DNA of 64,000 nt from Branchiostoma floridae. Its lineage: Eukaryota; Chordata; Leptocardii; Amphioxiformes; Branchiostomatidae. Shown piece after piece: positions 38,101-48,045 of the stretch (its first letter is position 1; each line of letters begins with the position of its first letter). Where the stretch lies: positions 4,068,094 through 4,132,093 of the forward strand of contig NC_049990.1 in the NCBI RefSeq assembly GCF_000003815.2, read 5' to 3'. The position numbers and the translations under genes were made by a program. Below the pieces are notes generated by a model. The model worked only from the letters and a program-made list of their open reading frames with translations, had not been told where the DNA came from and searched no databases.

Positions 38101-41100
38101 TGACATCAGACTTCGCTGCGGCGGCGGTACTGATCTCTAGGCGCGGTTGTGAGGAAGGTCTAGAGTACCGATTCAAAGCCGACTTTTGGGCTCCTAAATG
38201 ACGGTAGAAAGGATAAAGATATTGATGAAGACTATTGTGTTGTCTTCCATAGCCTGCTGACGTCGGACTTCGCTGCGGCGGCGGTACCATGGGAGCGGTG
38301 CTGAGCTTTCTGATGATTTGATGACAATAGAAATGATTATATTGTGTTGTGTTTTGCAGTCTGCTGACGTCAGACTTCGCTGCGGCGGCGGTGCTGATCT
38401 CCATGGGAGCGGTGCTGGGGAAAGTCAGCCACATCCAGCTCATCATCATGGCCTTCGTGGAGATCATCTTCTTCTCCATCAACGAGTGGGTCGGACTCAC
38501 CTTCTTCAAGGTCAGGACAAAATGGTTGCATTGGTTATGTTATTTCTAATATTTTATAGATCGGCGGGGTGTTGGGAACCCAATTCTATATGGTTAGTTG
38601 ATAGAGCTGTAAGGCTATCAATGCCAAGGAAAGACAAGGTATAGAAGAGCCGCTATAACATAGCTGTATCCGCCTTCAATTGACTTGTTAAAGTTAGGTC
38701 TTGCATGTTAGCTTTAAGGTAATGAAAAGGTAAAGCAGCCATCCGTAGTTGGGAGGAAGCATGCCGCATGCCGCTTTTGAGGTTGTTGTGGCTAGTAGCA
38801 GATTCGCTTCAACCAAGCACCCCCTCCCCACCCCACACAAAACGTCTCGATAAGTGTGTGAAAGTTTTCAGAAACCTTTGAAAGTTTTTAAGGGGGGATA
38901 ATATAACATTCGTTTCCACAGGCCGTGGACGTCGGCGGTTCCATGTTCGTGCACGCGTTCGGAGCGTACTTCGGGCTTGCGGTGGCGCGGGTGCTGTACC
39001 GGGAGGACATGGTCGGGCACAGCAAGGAGGGGTCCAACTACCACTCGGACATCTTCGCCATGATCGGTAAGGGCATGGTCCTATTTATCATACGATCGCA
39101 TTCTTGAGATAGTCGCGCACGTGACACACAAATAATAACTGCCTTGTTCTTGTTTGAACCTTTATTTATTCACGAAAGCTCACATCGGCCTGCAGGCCGC
39201 TTTTCATTGAGGTCATGAGGGAAGAGGCAAGGGTCAGGTAAAGTATATAACAGAGATACAGTTACATTGTTTAGAGTCCTAATGAGTCTTATATCTCTAT
39301 ATGCACAATTTTTACATACATACAAAGAACGAAACTGCTACATGATTCAAGTCCGTTCATTTGGCCGTTTCCATTGTTCTTGTAAGTGGTTGGTTCTCTC
39401 ATAGCCAGCTCCAAAACCCTCAGTGCCTTTACTCAGGAACAACATTTGCCAGGTGCAGGTGATTTTGAATCTTAGTTGCACTAGTGCTGGCATGCAAGAA
39501 AAACGCATTCCGATCCCTGCCATTTGAAGGGTCAAGGATGACCTGACTGGCCCGACAATATCCATGGCTGTATCTTGTTAACCACATGTTGATCTTATCG
39601 TGCCCCTATCTTATGTACTAACTACTTGTCCTTAAAGCTACACAGCCTGATACGTTCTGACCAGACCTGTCAGTCATTGTGGTGCATTTTTGGAAATCTT
39701 GTTACAACTAGCGACAAAGTGGAATCTAGTCTTTCTACAGTGTAGAATTTCCAGCACATGTAGAAATCTCAGTGTCTACCGGTGTGTCTATATATTACAC
39801 TAAAAGCCTCAGAAATACATACTGCAGTGTAACTTTACGTCACATACCAGGCGTGTTCGTTGAGAGTGTTCTGTAACAACACGTCAAACTGAGCTGCCCC
39901 TGTCTTCATGACGCGTCAGTCCCTACACGCCCTTCTCATACGTTTTACGGGTTAGGGTTGGAGACCTGGTCTACTTTTCCGTGACAGGTGTCATCGGGAT
40001 CCATGTGGGACGGACCACTCGATCCACGGTGACGAGTTTAAGCTGTTACTTTAATACTCTGAGGGAAAATCTTAAAGCTTACATGAAATGAAATTTCCAA
40101 TTTTAACGCGTCCCTGGCTTCAGAAGATTCATCAAACTTACAAAGTAAATACCCAGTACTTTGCTTGCTGCACGAGACAGTTTTAGAAGTTGTCAGGGAA
40201 TGTTAAGTATACTATCTGTAATGTTTTCCCGCAGATACTGTGTTGCTGTTCTGGCACAGTTTTAACGCCGCCATGACTGATGAAGTAAAGACCAGTTGTA
40301 AGAAAATGTAAACTAGACCATCTCTAATATTTCCTCTCAGCAAGGAGGTTTTTTTTTTAACCTCCATGCTCTCAGGTACCGTGTTCCTGTGGCTGTTCTG
40401 GCCCAGCTTTAAGTTTAACGCCGCCCTGGCTGCTGAAAATATTAACAATTTGAAAGTAAAGAACTAGTGCGTCACTAGGCGAGCCAAACCTAGTGCGTTA
40501 TTGTCAAATAAAGAAAACTAGAATATGTATTTATTAATGTCTGTCTTGCTAGGTACTGTCTTCCTGTGGCTGTTCTGGCCCATCTTTAACGCCGCCCTGG
40601 CTCCCGGAAAATATAGAAACCTGACTATCTGTAATCATTTTCCCACAGGTACCGTATTCCTGTGGCTGGTCTGGCCCAGTTTTAACGCCGCCCTGGCTCC
40701 CGGAGATATCATCAAATTATCAAAGCAAAGACTAGTGCATTACTGTACAAGAAAGTTTAGAAGAAGAAAATGTGAACTAGACCATCTGTAATATCTTCCC
40801 ATCACAGGTACGGTCTTCCTGTGGCTGTTCTGGCCCAGTTTTAAGACAGTCCAGAAGACACAATCATAGTTAAGACCAGTTGTAAGAAAAAGTATATTAA
40901 TCTATTTTACTACAGGTACTGTCTTCCTGTGGCTGTTCTGGCCCAGTTTTAACGCGGCCCTGGCTCCCGGAGACGACCAGCACCGAGCCGTCATCAACAC
41001 ATACTTCTCCCTAGCCGCATGCGCAGTAGTCACCTTCGCCATCTCCTCAGCGGTGGAGAAGGACGGCAAGGTCAACATGGTAAGGTCCCGGATTTAAACT

Positions 41101-44100
41101 GATAAAAATGTTGATGTTTCCATAGTTATTTCTTTTTAAGCATAATTCAGAAAAATCAGAATTATCACCAAAGAAAAACTTTCAAAGTCTTAACAAATCA
41201 GTACAGAACTGGAGCTCGAGGAAAGCTCTTACGCATATGATATATGACTCTAAGCCCTAATAGAATTAGAAGTTAGGAAAATCCTCAACCTTTTGATAAA
41301 TCTTCCTTCACGGGGGTAATAATCAGTAGCATCTTGAATTGCTGTTCTATTTTTGTCAAATTTGTCAAATTATATTATGGCTTGACAAAGAAACAAAGAT
41401 CGGGAAAATTCTCAATAATTACAAACAAAACAATTTACAAATTCAGATAGGACGATAGTATTCTGGAAGACTAGTTATACTTATAGAGAACTTACGTTGA
41501 AAGGTTTCCCCATAGGCCTAACGCCATTACCTTTTGATCAAGTTTCCTTTAATTAGGTTACTGTCCAATACTGATTTTTATAGATCCGATACTGATATTT
41601 CTAGATCCGGAAAATAAACCGACCAAAATCTAAATGCCAATAGAAACATAGCCTTCTTCAGGCAATGACAGTGAACTTTTAAAAACAGATTGGGAAAGTC
41701 TCCATAATAACGAACAATTTATAAATTCCGATAAAAAGGTAGTCTTCTGTAAGTAGTTATTGATAATTTACGGCGAAACTTTCCCCTCCCACAGGTTCAC
41801 GTTCAGAACGCGACCCTGGCGGGGGGCGTGGCCATCGGGACGAGTGCAGACATGATGGTCCACCCCTGGGGGGCGCTGCTGATCGGCAGTATCGCCGCCG
41901 TGCTGTCTGTGGTCGGCTACTCCTACATCACGGTAAGGATATCAACGCTGAATTATTCATTACAACATATATTGAACTTGACATAAACAGGTAACATTTT
42001 TACCTTTTAAGGTCCTTTTAAAAGTCCTTTCCTCATTGCACTTTGTGTGGATTTATTTTACCTTCAAGTTGAAAAAGACTACATTTGACCGAGGAGGAAG
42101 CCCTAGCCCTTAGATCCTTGTATAACCTCCTTGGATTAACTCACTGACTTACATGTTTATGGAAGCCCAGCTTTGTGGAGGGAGAGAAGATGACCATACT
42201 TTCTTCATATCCCATTTTGATACAAACATCCAAAGAGCCTTTTTAATTTTTTTATAGGGGCTCACAATACATTTTGACAAGCGGCACAAGCAACCCAGTA
42301 TACTAAAACGAAACGGCAAGCTTAAGCAAATTCAAGTGTATTGTGAGTCCCCCAATAACGAGAAAAAAAGCCCAGAGAGCCTGCTATAGAGGCTAACAAC
42401 ATCAGAATAATTCAGATTTTGTGGAATTTTGCAGCCCTTCATGGCGGACAAGTTGAAGATCCATGACACGTGCGGAGTGAACAACCTGCACGGCATGCCG
42501 GGAGTTCTGGCCGGTATTATCGGCGCCATCGTAGCTGCTGTGGCTTCACCGGCACAGTATGGCAACAGGTGGGGCGACTCTTTCAAAACACAGAAGCACA
42601 TGAATATAGTTAGGTACCTTTTTTCAGCTTTTTTCAGCTTTATATATCAAGATTTACATGGAACTGGCAATGAAAAAGTCAGATATGATAATTTCTTTGC
42701 AAGGCCAGTTTAAGTCCATCTAAGCGCGGTGACGTCACCAGCACAGTGTTGCATCTGAGGTGGAGCAACTTTTTTTCAAAAACACATATATGTAGTTATG
42801 ATCCTTTTGTATTAAGCTTTAGAATAATTCAATTTTGATAACAAGATTTATGTAGAACTGGCAACGAGCAAAGGGATGATCAGATGTTTTATATATTTCA
42901 TCTGAGTTTAATTGCGCATCAAAGCTGGCAACAGGAACCATTTTAATGTTTAAGCAACTGCATTATCATCTTCCATTAGACCTGACTAACAAATCGTGTT
43001 TCTGACATGATGCTGTTCACAGTGCTGTTAACGACATCTTTCTGCCATATTATGTTTCGCAGCTCTCAATGATGATGACTTTTTCTTCTACACAGTGTGT
43101 ACCAGATTTTCCCCGCCCGAGCTCCCATCGAAAACAGCACGGAGCTGGCCACCATCCAGGCCGCCTTCCCCGCTATTGAGGCTGGTAACGGGCGCTCGGC
43201 CGGGCTGCAGGCTGGCTTCCAGATGGCTGCTCTTATCGTCTCCGTACTCGTCGCTCTGGTGACTGGCGCGCTCACTGGTAAGGTTACCATTATCAAACCA
43301 GTCTCATTGTATCCACCTGTTGTCTATTCTCTTACCCCCCCCCCCCCCCAACCCCATCCCGTAGACTACAGGGCCTCTTAGTCGAGGATTTCATTCTTCG
43401 TTGCTCTCGTTCTTGAGAGACCCTCTCATTCTTAGTTCTATCTAGTCAACCCAGTCCATACACTATGCTTGGATTGCAATCGTAGCAATTGGGGAACAAT
43501 TCAGACGGACCTTCCCAGATTACGTTTTGTTTCTAACACAATATACAGAGTAATTATACTTCAAGCATGTCACTTAAGAGTTGTTGTGACATGCAAGTGA
43601 TATGATAAATTACTTTTGTCCTTCTCTAGGCCTCCTGCTGCGCCTGCCGATCTGGGACCAGCCTGAGAAGGACTCCATGTACGAGGACGAGGATTACTGG
43701 GAGGTGAGTACCGAGAGTACTTCCGTTTTGGTTTGTCTTTTTTAATATTTTTTGGTTTATGATCTGTCTGACAAATGACTCAATCTCTCATTGGAAGGTG
43801 GAGCCCAACCCTCTCCTCCCACCTCTGTATACTTCCCCAACCGAAGTTAAGGTACCCATTTTTACACTTGGGTGGCCTAAGGAAAGTCGTGTTAAGTGCC
43901 TTTCCCACGAGCAAAAGATTGGTGGCATGGGCCATGATAGGATTCGAACCCAGGACCTCTGGGTTCTGGGCCCACCAGTTACGCCACATGACCCTTGAGC
44001 TTGAGGACAAAATCAATTTCTAGTATTCAAGATTTCTCCTACGCAGAAACATCCAACAGCACAAGCAAACCACTTCTTGTCTGTACTCTGCTATCTCAAC

Positions 44101-44488
44101 CGTCACCATCAGTTTCTGACTGCCCTGCTTATAAATATTAATGAGATCACCCTAATAGATGAGAGATCCCTTTCGAAAACTGAAAGGCCTATTCTCTGAT
44201 TGGCTGACAGATGGTTTGTGGTGACACCCACAGGAACTGATAGCAGAGTACAGACAAGAGGCGGTTTGCTGGCGCTGTTGGATGTCTCTGCGTAGGAGAA
44301 TGTATTGTTTTCATGAAACAGAGGCCTAGTGGACTTTAACGTTATTCCACCATCTCTCTCACCCCCAGATACCAGAGGAGGAAGCCGTGGACATGAACGG
44401 CAGTCTGGAGGGAGTTGGGCACAAGAAGCCGGACAGCAGGGCAAGGACCGAGTCCGACACCAACAACGAGCAGGACACCAAAGTGTGA
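26200..44488 (+). CDS. RHBG/RHCG-like: Rh-type ammonium/ammonia transporter (11 coding exons, 491 aa)
   Basis: Member of the Amt/Mep/Rh family: a multi-pass plasma-membrane channel for NH3/NH4+ (possibly CO2), usually trimeric. Coding exons, all with GT-AG borders and matching phase: 26200-26247, 27178-27313, 36975-37158, 38360-38510, 38922-39066, 40916-41079, 41795-41932, 42435-42568, 43096-43277, 43630-43703, 44369-44488 (stop TGA). They sum to 1476 nt, the usual Rh length. Family signatures seen in order: MAW start and hydrophobic first helix; an extracellular loop with NAT as a possible glycosylation site; [13 protein letters not shown] with GFGFLMTF (exon 3); [12 protein letters not shown] (exon 4); HAFGAYFGL (exon 5) and NNLHGMPG (exon 8), which supply the two pore histidines; [12 protein letters not shown] (exon 6); and an acidic cytoplasmic tail. 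The assignment to the B/C-type Rh glycoprotein group rather than erythroid Rh is by overall resemblance. Exons 7-11 are repeated downstream. Confidence 0.93.
26834..27177 (+). repeat. Exon-edge tandem repeat before Rh exon 2
   Basis: A unit of about 180 bp is present twice: TTTTGGTGT..GAAAGCTGTC..CCCCGGTTTG..ACAGCTG..TTCCTCC, followed by the first about 35 nt of exon 2. The upstream copy (GGTGGTCCTCATCGTGTTGT at about 26999) has lost the acceptor AG; the second copy is the real exon at 27178. Confidence 0.8.
28740..28887. repeat. 60-bp tandem repeat, 2.4 copies
   Basis: The block GTCTGGAGCGAGCTGCCATT, continuing through GACCTCAATACGACTGTCGC, is repeated almost perfectly at about 28744, 28801 and 28861. 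The last copy is cut after CATTCGGCG. Confidence 0.95.
29266..29346 (+). repeat. tRNA-derived SINE-like sequence
   Basis: GTGGCTTTGTGGTTAGCG resembles a tRNA-like A box and GGCTTCGAGTC resembles a B box about 35 nt later, a typical pol III internal promoter spacing. It runs directly into the foldback at 29359, which may be the body of the same element. Confidence 0.55.
29359..29559. repeat. Foldback element with GTCGTACGATCG arms
   Basis: GGGTCACATAGGTCGTGCGA..GTCGTACGATT (left) pairs with GATCGTACGACGCTCGCACA..TTTGTGACC (right). A fragment of the same family is at 12903-12975. Confidence 0.75.
30827..31066. mobile_element. Foldback MITE with CCTGGG..CCCAGG ends (copy 2)
   Basis: TACCCTGGGAGCCAG (left) pairs with CTGGCTCCCAGGGTA (right). 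Internal sequence follows 24152-24390 closely, including the central GTTTAAGCCCGA palindrome. No direct flanking repeat is apparent. Confidence 0.85.
31762..31970. mobile_element. Foldback MITE, family A (copy 3)
   Basis: CTCTACCAGGCTCCACAGG (left) pairs with TTATGTGGAGCCTGGTAGAA (right). Pairing continues through GGAGTTAGAT against ATCTAACTCC. Arms match 13119-13429 and 5056-5231. Confidence 0.85.
31990..32129. mobile_element. Foldback MITE, AGTATTCTCCAAGCAGAGG ends
   Basis: TATTCTCCAAGCAGAGGTTG followed by GGTCGCG pairs exactly with CGCGACC and CAACCTCTGCTTGGAGAATA on the right. The arms are almost identical, which suggests recent activity. It abuts the preceding foldback. Confidence 0.9.
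32166..32375 (-). repeat. tRNA-derived SINE, minus strand
   Basis: Shares AAGTCGTGTTAAGTGCCTTT with the SINE at 43785-44005. On the minus strand it has a B box GGTTCAAATCC (complement of 32314-32324). Diverged relative to the other two copies. Confidence 0.7.
33059..33126. repeat. (GATA)n and (GA)n microsatellite
   Basis: Interrupted GATA repeats with a central GAGAGA block. Confidence 0.9.
33792..33962. mobile_element. Pogo/Tigger-like MITE with TA target site (copy 1)
   Basis: CAGTAGAAGCCAGTTAATTG at the left and a TGACTTCTACTG right end are inverted relative to each other, and TA lies on both sides (33790-33791, 33963-33964). It is homologous to 53462-53617. No transposase is present. 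Confidence 0.85.
34618..34985. repeat. Probable decayed foldback element
   Basis: GGCCCCTTCACATTC at the left is partly complementary to GTGTGAAGAGGGCCC at about 34860. CATTCTAA and ATTCGAACATTCTAATCTC repeats lie inside. The ends are uncertain. Confidence 0.45.
36601..36950. mobile_element. 350-bp TIR element just upstream of Rh exon 3
   Basis: TGGTGCGTACCTAAA (36601-36615) and TTTAGGTACGCACCA (36936-36950) are exact 15-bp inverted ends. It lies only 24 bp before exon 3, so it has displaced or become part of the polypyrimidine/branch region. No transposase is present. Confidence 0.85.
37221..37509 (+). repeat. Exon-edge tandem repeat after Rh exon 3 (2 extra copies)
   Basis: The last about 105 nt of exon 3 plus its donor are repeated twice downstream: about 37222-37326 (donor GTAAGT) and about 37400-37504 (donor GTACGT). 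Both keep an open frame in phase with exon 3 and encode nearly the same residues (VGFNFL through DITT). The segment before each copy is a degenerate version of the upstream exon sequence without an obvious acceptor. The true exon ends at 37158. Confidence 0.9.
37840..38315 (+). repeat. Exon-edge tandem repeat before Rh exon 4 (4 extra copies)
   Basis: The first about 60 nt of exon 4 with an acceptor AG occurs four times before the real exon: from 37857, 37980, 38096 and 38253 (real start 38360). Each begins CCTGCTGAC and runs to about GCGGTGCTGAGC, then leaves homology into ATATAAGCAGTAGAAAG-like intron sequence with no donor. Copies c and d are shorter or internally deleted. Confidence 0.92.
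39150..39640 (-). repeat. LINE-tail repeat, family C (copy 3), in Rh intron 5
   Basis: CTTTATTTATTCACGAAAGC and GGCCTGCAGGCCGCTTTTCA match 19820 and 23660. This copy extends further, to about 39640, and on the minus strand could hold a decayed end of a LINE coding region. No intact frame. Confidence 0.55.
40215..40915 (+). repeat. Exon-edge tandem repeat before Rh exon 6 (5 extra copies)
   Basis: Acceptor AG plus the first about 35-60 nt of exon 6 recur from 40235, 40376, 40553, 40649 and 40808, before the real exon at 40916. Spacings range from 96 to 177 bp. All five carry an AG directly before the edge; most keep the family residues FLWL..WP and FNAALA. None has a clear donor. The copies at 40553 and 40649 are joined in one open frame that ends at 40791. 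A CT-rich to GA-rich flank accompanies most units, so the repeat unit includes both intron and exon sequence. Confidence 0.93.
43785..44005 (-). repeat. tRNA-derived SINE in Rh intron 10
   Basis: On the minus strand the A box TGGCGTAACTGG (complement of 43975-43986) and the B box GGTTCGAATCC (complement of 43940-43950) are at tRNA-like spacing. The body runs on to about 43785. The same insertion is in copy 2 (52652-52872), so it predates the duplication. Confidence 0.8.
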
Positions 44489-44515
44489 AGACAGGAGAAC
44501 TAGACTAGTACAGAC

Positions 44516-44613
44516 TAGCCTGGATACGAGACCCCAGCCCGAACTCAAAAATGTCTATCGTGTAGGATAGATAGATATTTTTTAGATCGGGCTGGGGTCT
44601 GGTATCCAGGCTA
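44516..44613. mobile_element. hAT-type MITE in the Rh 3' UTR, copy 1 only
   Basis: 98 bp, TAGCCTGGATACGAGACCCC on the left paired with GGGGTCTGGTATCCAGGCTA on the right. Exact 8-bp target duplications GTACAGAC lie at 44508-44515 and 44614-44621. Copy 2 has the empty site with a single GTACAGAC at about 53377-53384. Confidence 0.93.
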
Positions 44614-44724
44614 GTACAGACTAGCCTCCTCCACCGACCTTTCTGTGGGCGTTTGTATGTATGTTGTTTTGCACTGGGAAGGTTCTTATGCTGTGAAAGG
44701 AATATATGCCAGGGAGCTTGTAGT

Positions 44725-44831
44725 CGAGTCTGTGTAACACAAACTCCACTGTCCAGGTTTGTAACTGGCCCCTCTCCGCGGAGTCCGGCAGATGTTGGGC
44801 GGGCTGCTATAAGCAAGATTAAATCAGGCTA
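44725..44831. mobile_element. Small hAT-like MITE, copy 1 only
   Basis: Element of about 107 bp beginning CGAGTCTGTGTAACAC and ending GATTAAATCAGGCTA, homologous to 10571-10658. The flanks CTTGTAGT and CTTATAGT look like an 8-bp duplication with one change. Copy 2 reads straight through (GAGCTTGTATTCTG near 53629). Confidence 0.8.
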
Positions 44832-45087
44832 CTTATAGTCCATCCACGTCCATGCCAAACGGCCGTGTTTTTGATGGGCCTTGTAGGAACCGAAAGGGCA
44901 CAGGCCCGCTGTGGACAGACTAGAAACTCCCCGGCATAAGAACCTTTCAGGTGCCAAACAACATACGAAAGTCCACAGAAAGGCCCATGGACTGGAGGCT
45001 AGATACAGACAAGCTGGTTAATCTAGACTCTACCAGGCCTCTAAGTCGAATTGAAAAAAAAACAGTCGACCCAAATAGTGATAGGGA

Positions 45088-45299
45088 AACGCTAGCTCAC
45101 CTCTATCCGTGGAATAACCTATACTCGTTGTTATTACAAAGTTAACAGGGGATCTATATTTGCAGGGATATCAAGTCGACAGACTGTGGTTTCAAACTGC
45201 AATATTTCGAAAACATTGCACGGCTTAATGCCCCTAAATACCCTGTTTTTAAAAACAATGGATATAGGTAACCCCGTAGATAAAGGTGAACTAGCGTTG
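45088..45299. repeat. Foldback MITE, family B (duplication copy 1)
   Basis: CTAGCTCACCTCTATCC on the left and GATAAAGGTGAACTAGCG on the right match the arms of 7061-7277. The corresponding element in copy 2 is at about 53895-54100. Confidence 0.75.
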
Positions 45300-46240
45300 A
45301 TTAACGCCAAGGTAGCCGTTGAGAAGGAAAACCAACTTTCCTGTTGTTATTCGGTGATTCTGTATCAATAGAGGTAGAATTCATAACAATCTGAGTTTAT
45401 GATTAGTTGTAAGACAATTATGTTATAAAGTAATTTTGAAATTACGTATTTCTAGATTAAATCTCACGTGGCCACATGTCTACCAAACAGTGATGTTTTC
45501 CATCTTAGCAATGATAGGTGTGCCAGTTTATTCTTGGGTGGTAAACGGAATTTTGACCAATGAAGCAATGTACTAACGGACTCTGTGATAACCGGACCAA
45601 TGTTAACATTGTTTTGCTAGTTATCTTTACCTACAGCTGAGGTCTTTGAAAAAAAAAAAACTTCTAATACAGTGTAGTTATTTTTTTGAGCACGCGATCA
45701 TGTTAACCCTGTCAAATGTATTAGGAATGTGCCTAATATGATCATACATTTAACACTTTAATTTGTGATTATGCCATGGTATATACAGTTCTTTCATAGA
45801 GTTAGAACGCTTTAGCTATTGGTCATAACATAATGCAATGTTTTTTTGTCCATTGAGAATTTGTACAAAGCAGGTTTGAAGCACCCCCTATAGTTTACTA
45901 ATGGTACTTCATGTTTTACTTAGACAAAATATTCAAATATACAACACTTTGTGCCTTCCTGTACGCTTTAAGGATAAGAAAACGACAGCAAAAACTTATT
46001 GGTGCTGTAATGTTGTTGTATAAGACTAGCTATGGAATCGAGCTGTTCTCTGTTCTATTGTAGCTTGAATTTGTTAGTGTGTAGCTACTAGTAGTATTAT
46101 AAGCCTTGTATATGATTTTTCAAGTTCATAAACAGGTAAATGGTTTGTAGATGTAGTGCTAGTATGTGTCTAGTTGGTTTACAGGGTGACTAACAAATTA
46201 TGTAAGTTTTGCTCACATTTATAAGGATTTATGAAGTGAC

Positions 46241-46246
46241 ATTAAA
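46241..46246 (+). terminator. Candidate Rh poly(A) signal ATTAAA
   Basis: ATTAAA within a stretch conserved between the duplicate copies (equivalent at 55086-55091). If used, the 3' UTR is about 1.75 kb and includes both copy-1 MITEs. No transcript evidence is available. Confidence 0.4.
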
Positions 46247-47416
46247 GCTATACTAACTCAGGATTTCTACTGTGGTCTCTTATTATAATTTATATACCCG
46301 GTAACTGTTTTTTATCCAAGTATGGACAATTCCAGTACTGAAACAACTGCAACTCCACTGTCACATAATCATCAAGAACCAAACTCGAAACAGTTTTCTA
46401 ACAGCTCAGCTAAGAATCAAGCTTCCCAAATTTGTTGTGATTTGGAAGATGGCCCAAAATTGGTATGAATAAACAAACACTATCACTGTCAACCAAAATA
46501 TGGCTTAGCACAACTCAAATATATGCAGATGCAAGGATCTGTGTTCTATGGGTTCTTGTAACATTTTTTGGTACATCTTTCATGCAGTTTTCACTCGGCC
46601 CTTGAGACTTGGCCAGAACCAATGCCATGTGGACAATGACTAGTAAATGAACATAATAGAAATTCAGTATACATACCGTATTTAAAAAAAACACACACCC
46701 AAGATGTTGAATTATTGACTATAATGAAATATTCTCCTAACATCTAGTACATACATGTATTTTGCACCTATTGTCAATAGAAGTCTTTTTTTCTACACAA
46801 CTTCAAGAACTATACAATAACTAATGTTCTACTTCTAGGAGAATGGATAGGACAAATGGTTACAACAGACTTCACAAACTAACAGTGACTAAGATAATTA
46901 TAACGCAAAAAAAGGTAATGTTATTTGTACAACAGTAAAAGGAAATACCCCTAGTAATTGGACCACTATACAACAAAATATGAAAACAAAATCTAATCTA
47001 ACGCCATTGAATATACCCAGTAAAAAACAAAGTTTGCAAACTGATACAGCACTTGTTTGGGGAACACAGGGAACAATTGTACAACACATGGTGATGAAGA
47101 CAAGAATAAGGCAACTAAAACGAAACTTCTGTAACAAAAAGTTTTGCACTTTCTCAAACACAAAGTCTTGACAATGGAAAAGGTATGAAAAGAATTGAAG
47201 AATTTTTGCTGCCATACACAACACATTTGGTATTAGACGAAACAAGACAGAAACAAAACAGCATTATGTACAAGACAAGGAAAACAACTATTAAGTACAT
47301 AGAATACATGTGTGACTCCACCTAAAGCAGAATAAAAATAGTTGCTGCTACAGAAACAAATACTGACATACATGTTTGGCATTCTATATACACAACATTG
47401 AACTTTTTAATGTTGG

Positions 47417-48033
47417 GATAGAAACAGGCATGGTGGTGGAGTGATGATATATGTTAGTGACCATCTATACTCAGTAAGACGTAACGACCTTGAAAATGAT
47501 GATATTGAATCCGCATGGTGTGAAATAACTAAATCCAATGTTAGTCTCTTGATTAACTGTACGTATAGACCACCCTCAGCAGACAATACCTTCTTTGATT
47601 TCTTCGAGTCACAACTACAGAAAGCCACAAGTTACACACAGTCTGTGAAGTTTATCGTAGGGGACTTTAATTCTAAGAACAGTAATTGGTTAAAAAGCAA
47701 CATCACAGATAACCCTGGACGCCAACTGGAAAACATTCTTTTGGACTATGGACTTGAGCAAGTACTACATGAGCCCACTCGCGGTGGAAATCTACTAGAT
47801 CTGATCGTTACTTCCCACCCAGCGATGTGCAACCAAACCGGAACCACTGCACCCCTTGGGGACTCTGATCACTTAACAACTGTTGTAACACTGAACCTTA
47901 AGTCTAGTCGGCCCGGTGGTAGAAGGTTTGTCTGGTTGTACAAGAAAGCCAATTCCGAAACACTTTGTGAAAATCTCAACAATGCCCCTTGGAATGTAAA
48001 TTTTGTCTATGATTCAATGGACGATGTCTGGAT
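47417..48033 (+). pseudogene. LINE endonuclease domain (N-terminal part missing)
   Basis: C-terminal two thirds of an exonuclease-endonuclease-phosphatase-type domain: GGGVMIYV, TYRPPSAD, VGDFNSKN and the DSDHLTTV block with the catalytic Asp-His pair. The N-terminal catalytic region is absent because of 5' truncation. A one-base deletion at about 48031 moves the frame so that this part no longer reads into the reverse transcriptase; the alternative frame continues to 48247 as nonsense. Confidence 0.85.
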
Positions 48034-48045
48034 TCCTGGTATTCC

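Larger units (their letters stand above)
41745..47406 (+). repeat. Segmental tandem duplication, copy 1
   Basis: Paired with 50553-56749. It contains Rh exons 7-11, the 3' UTR and about 2.9 kb of downstream flank. Its last part (50336 to about 50405) is separated from the rest by the LINE. It differs from copy 2 by several whole transposon insertions as well as base changes. Confidence 0.9.

Noticed and set aside
40525-40791. 88-codon frame as a separate small gene
   Set aside because: It reads through two decoy copies of the exon 6 edge and intron sequence; not an independent gene.
46898-47245. Hydrophobic minus-strand frames after the Rh 3' UTR (also 56160-56535)
   Set aside because: They appear in both duplication copies but differ by frameshifts and indels, unlike the constrained exons; A-rich DNA read backwards gives Phe/Leu/Val-rich frames.
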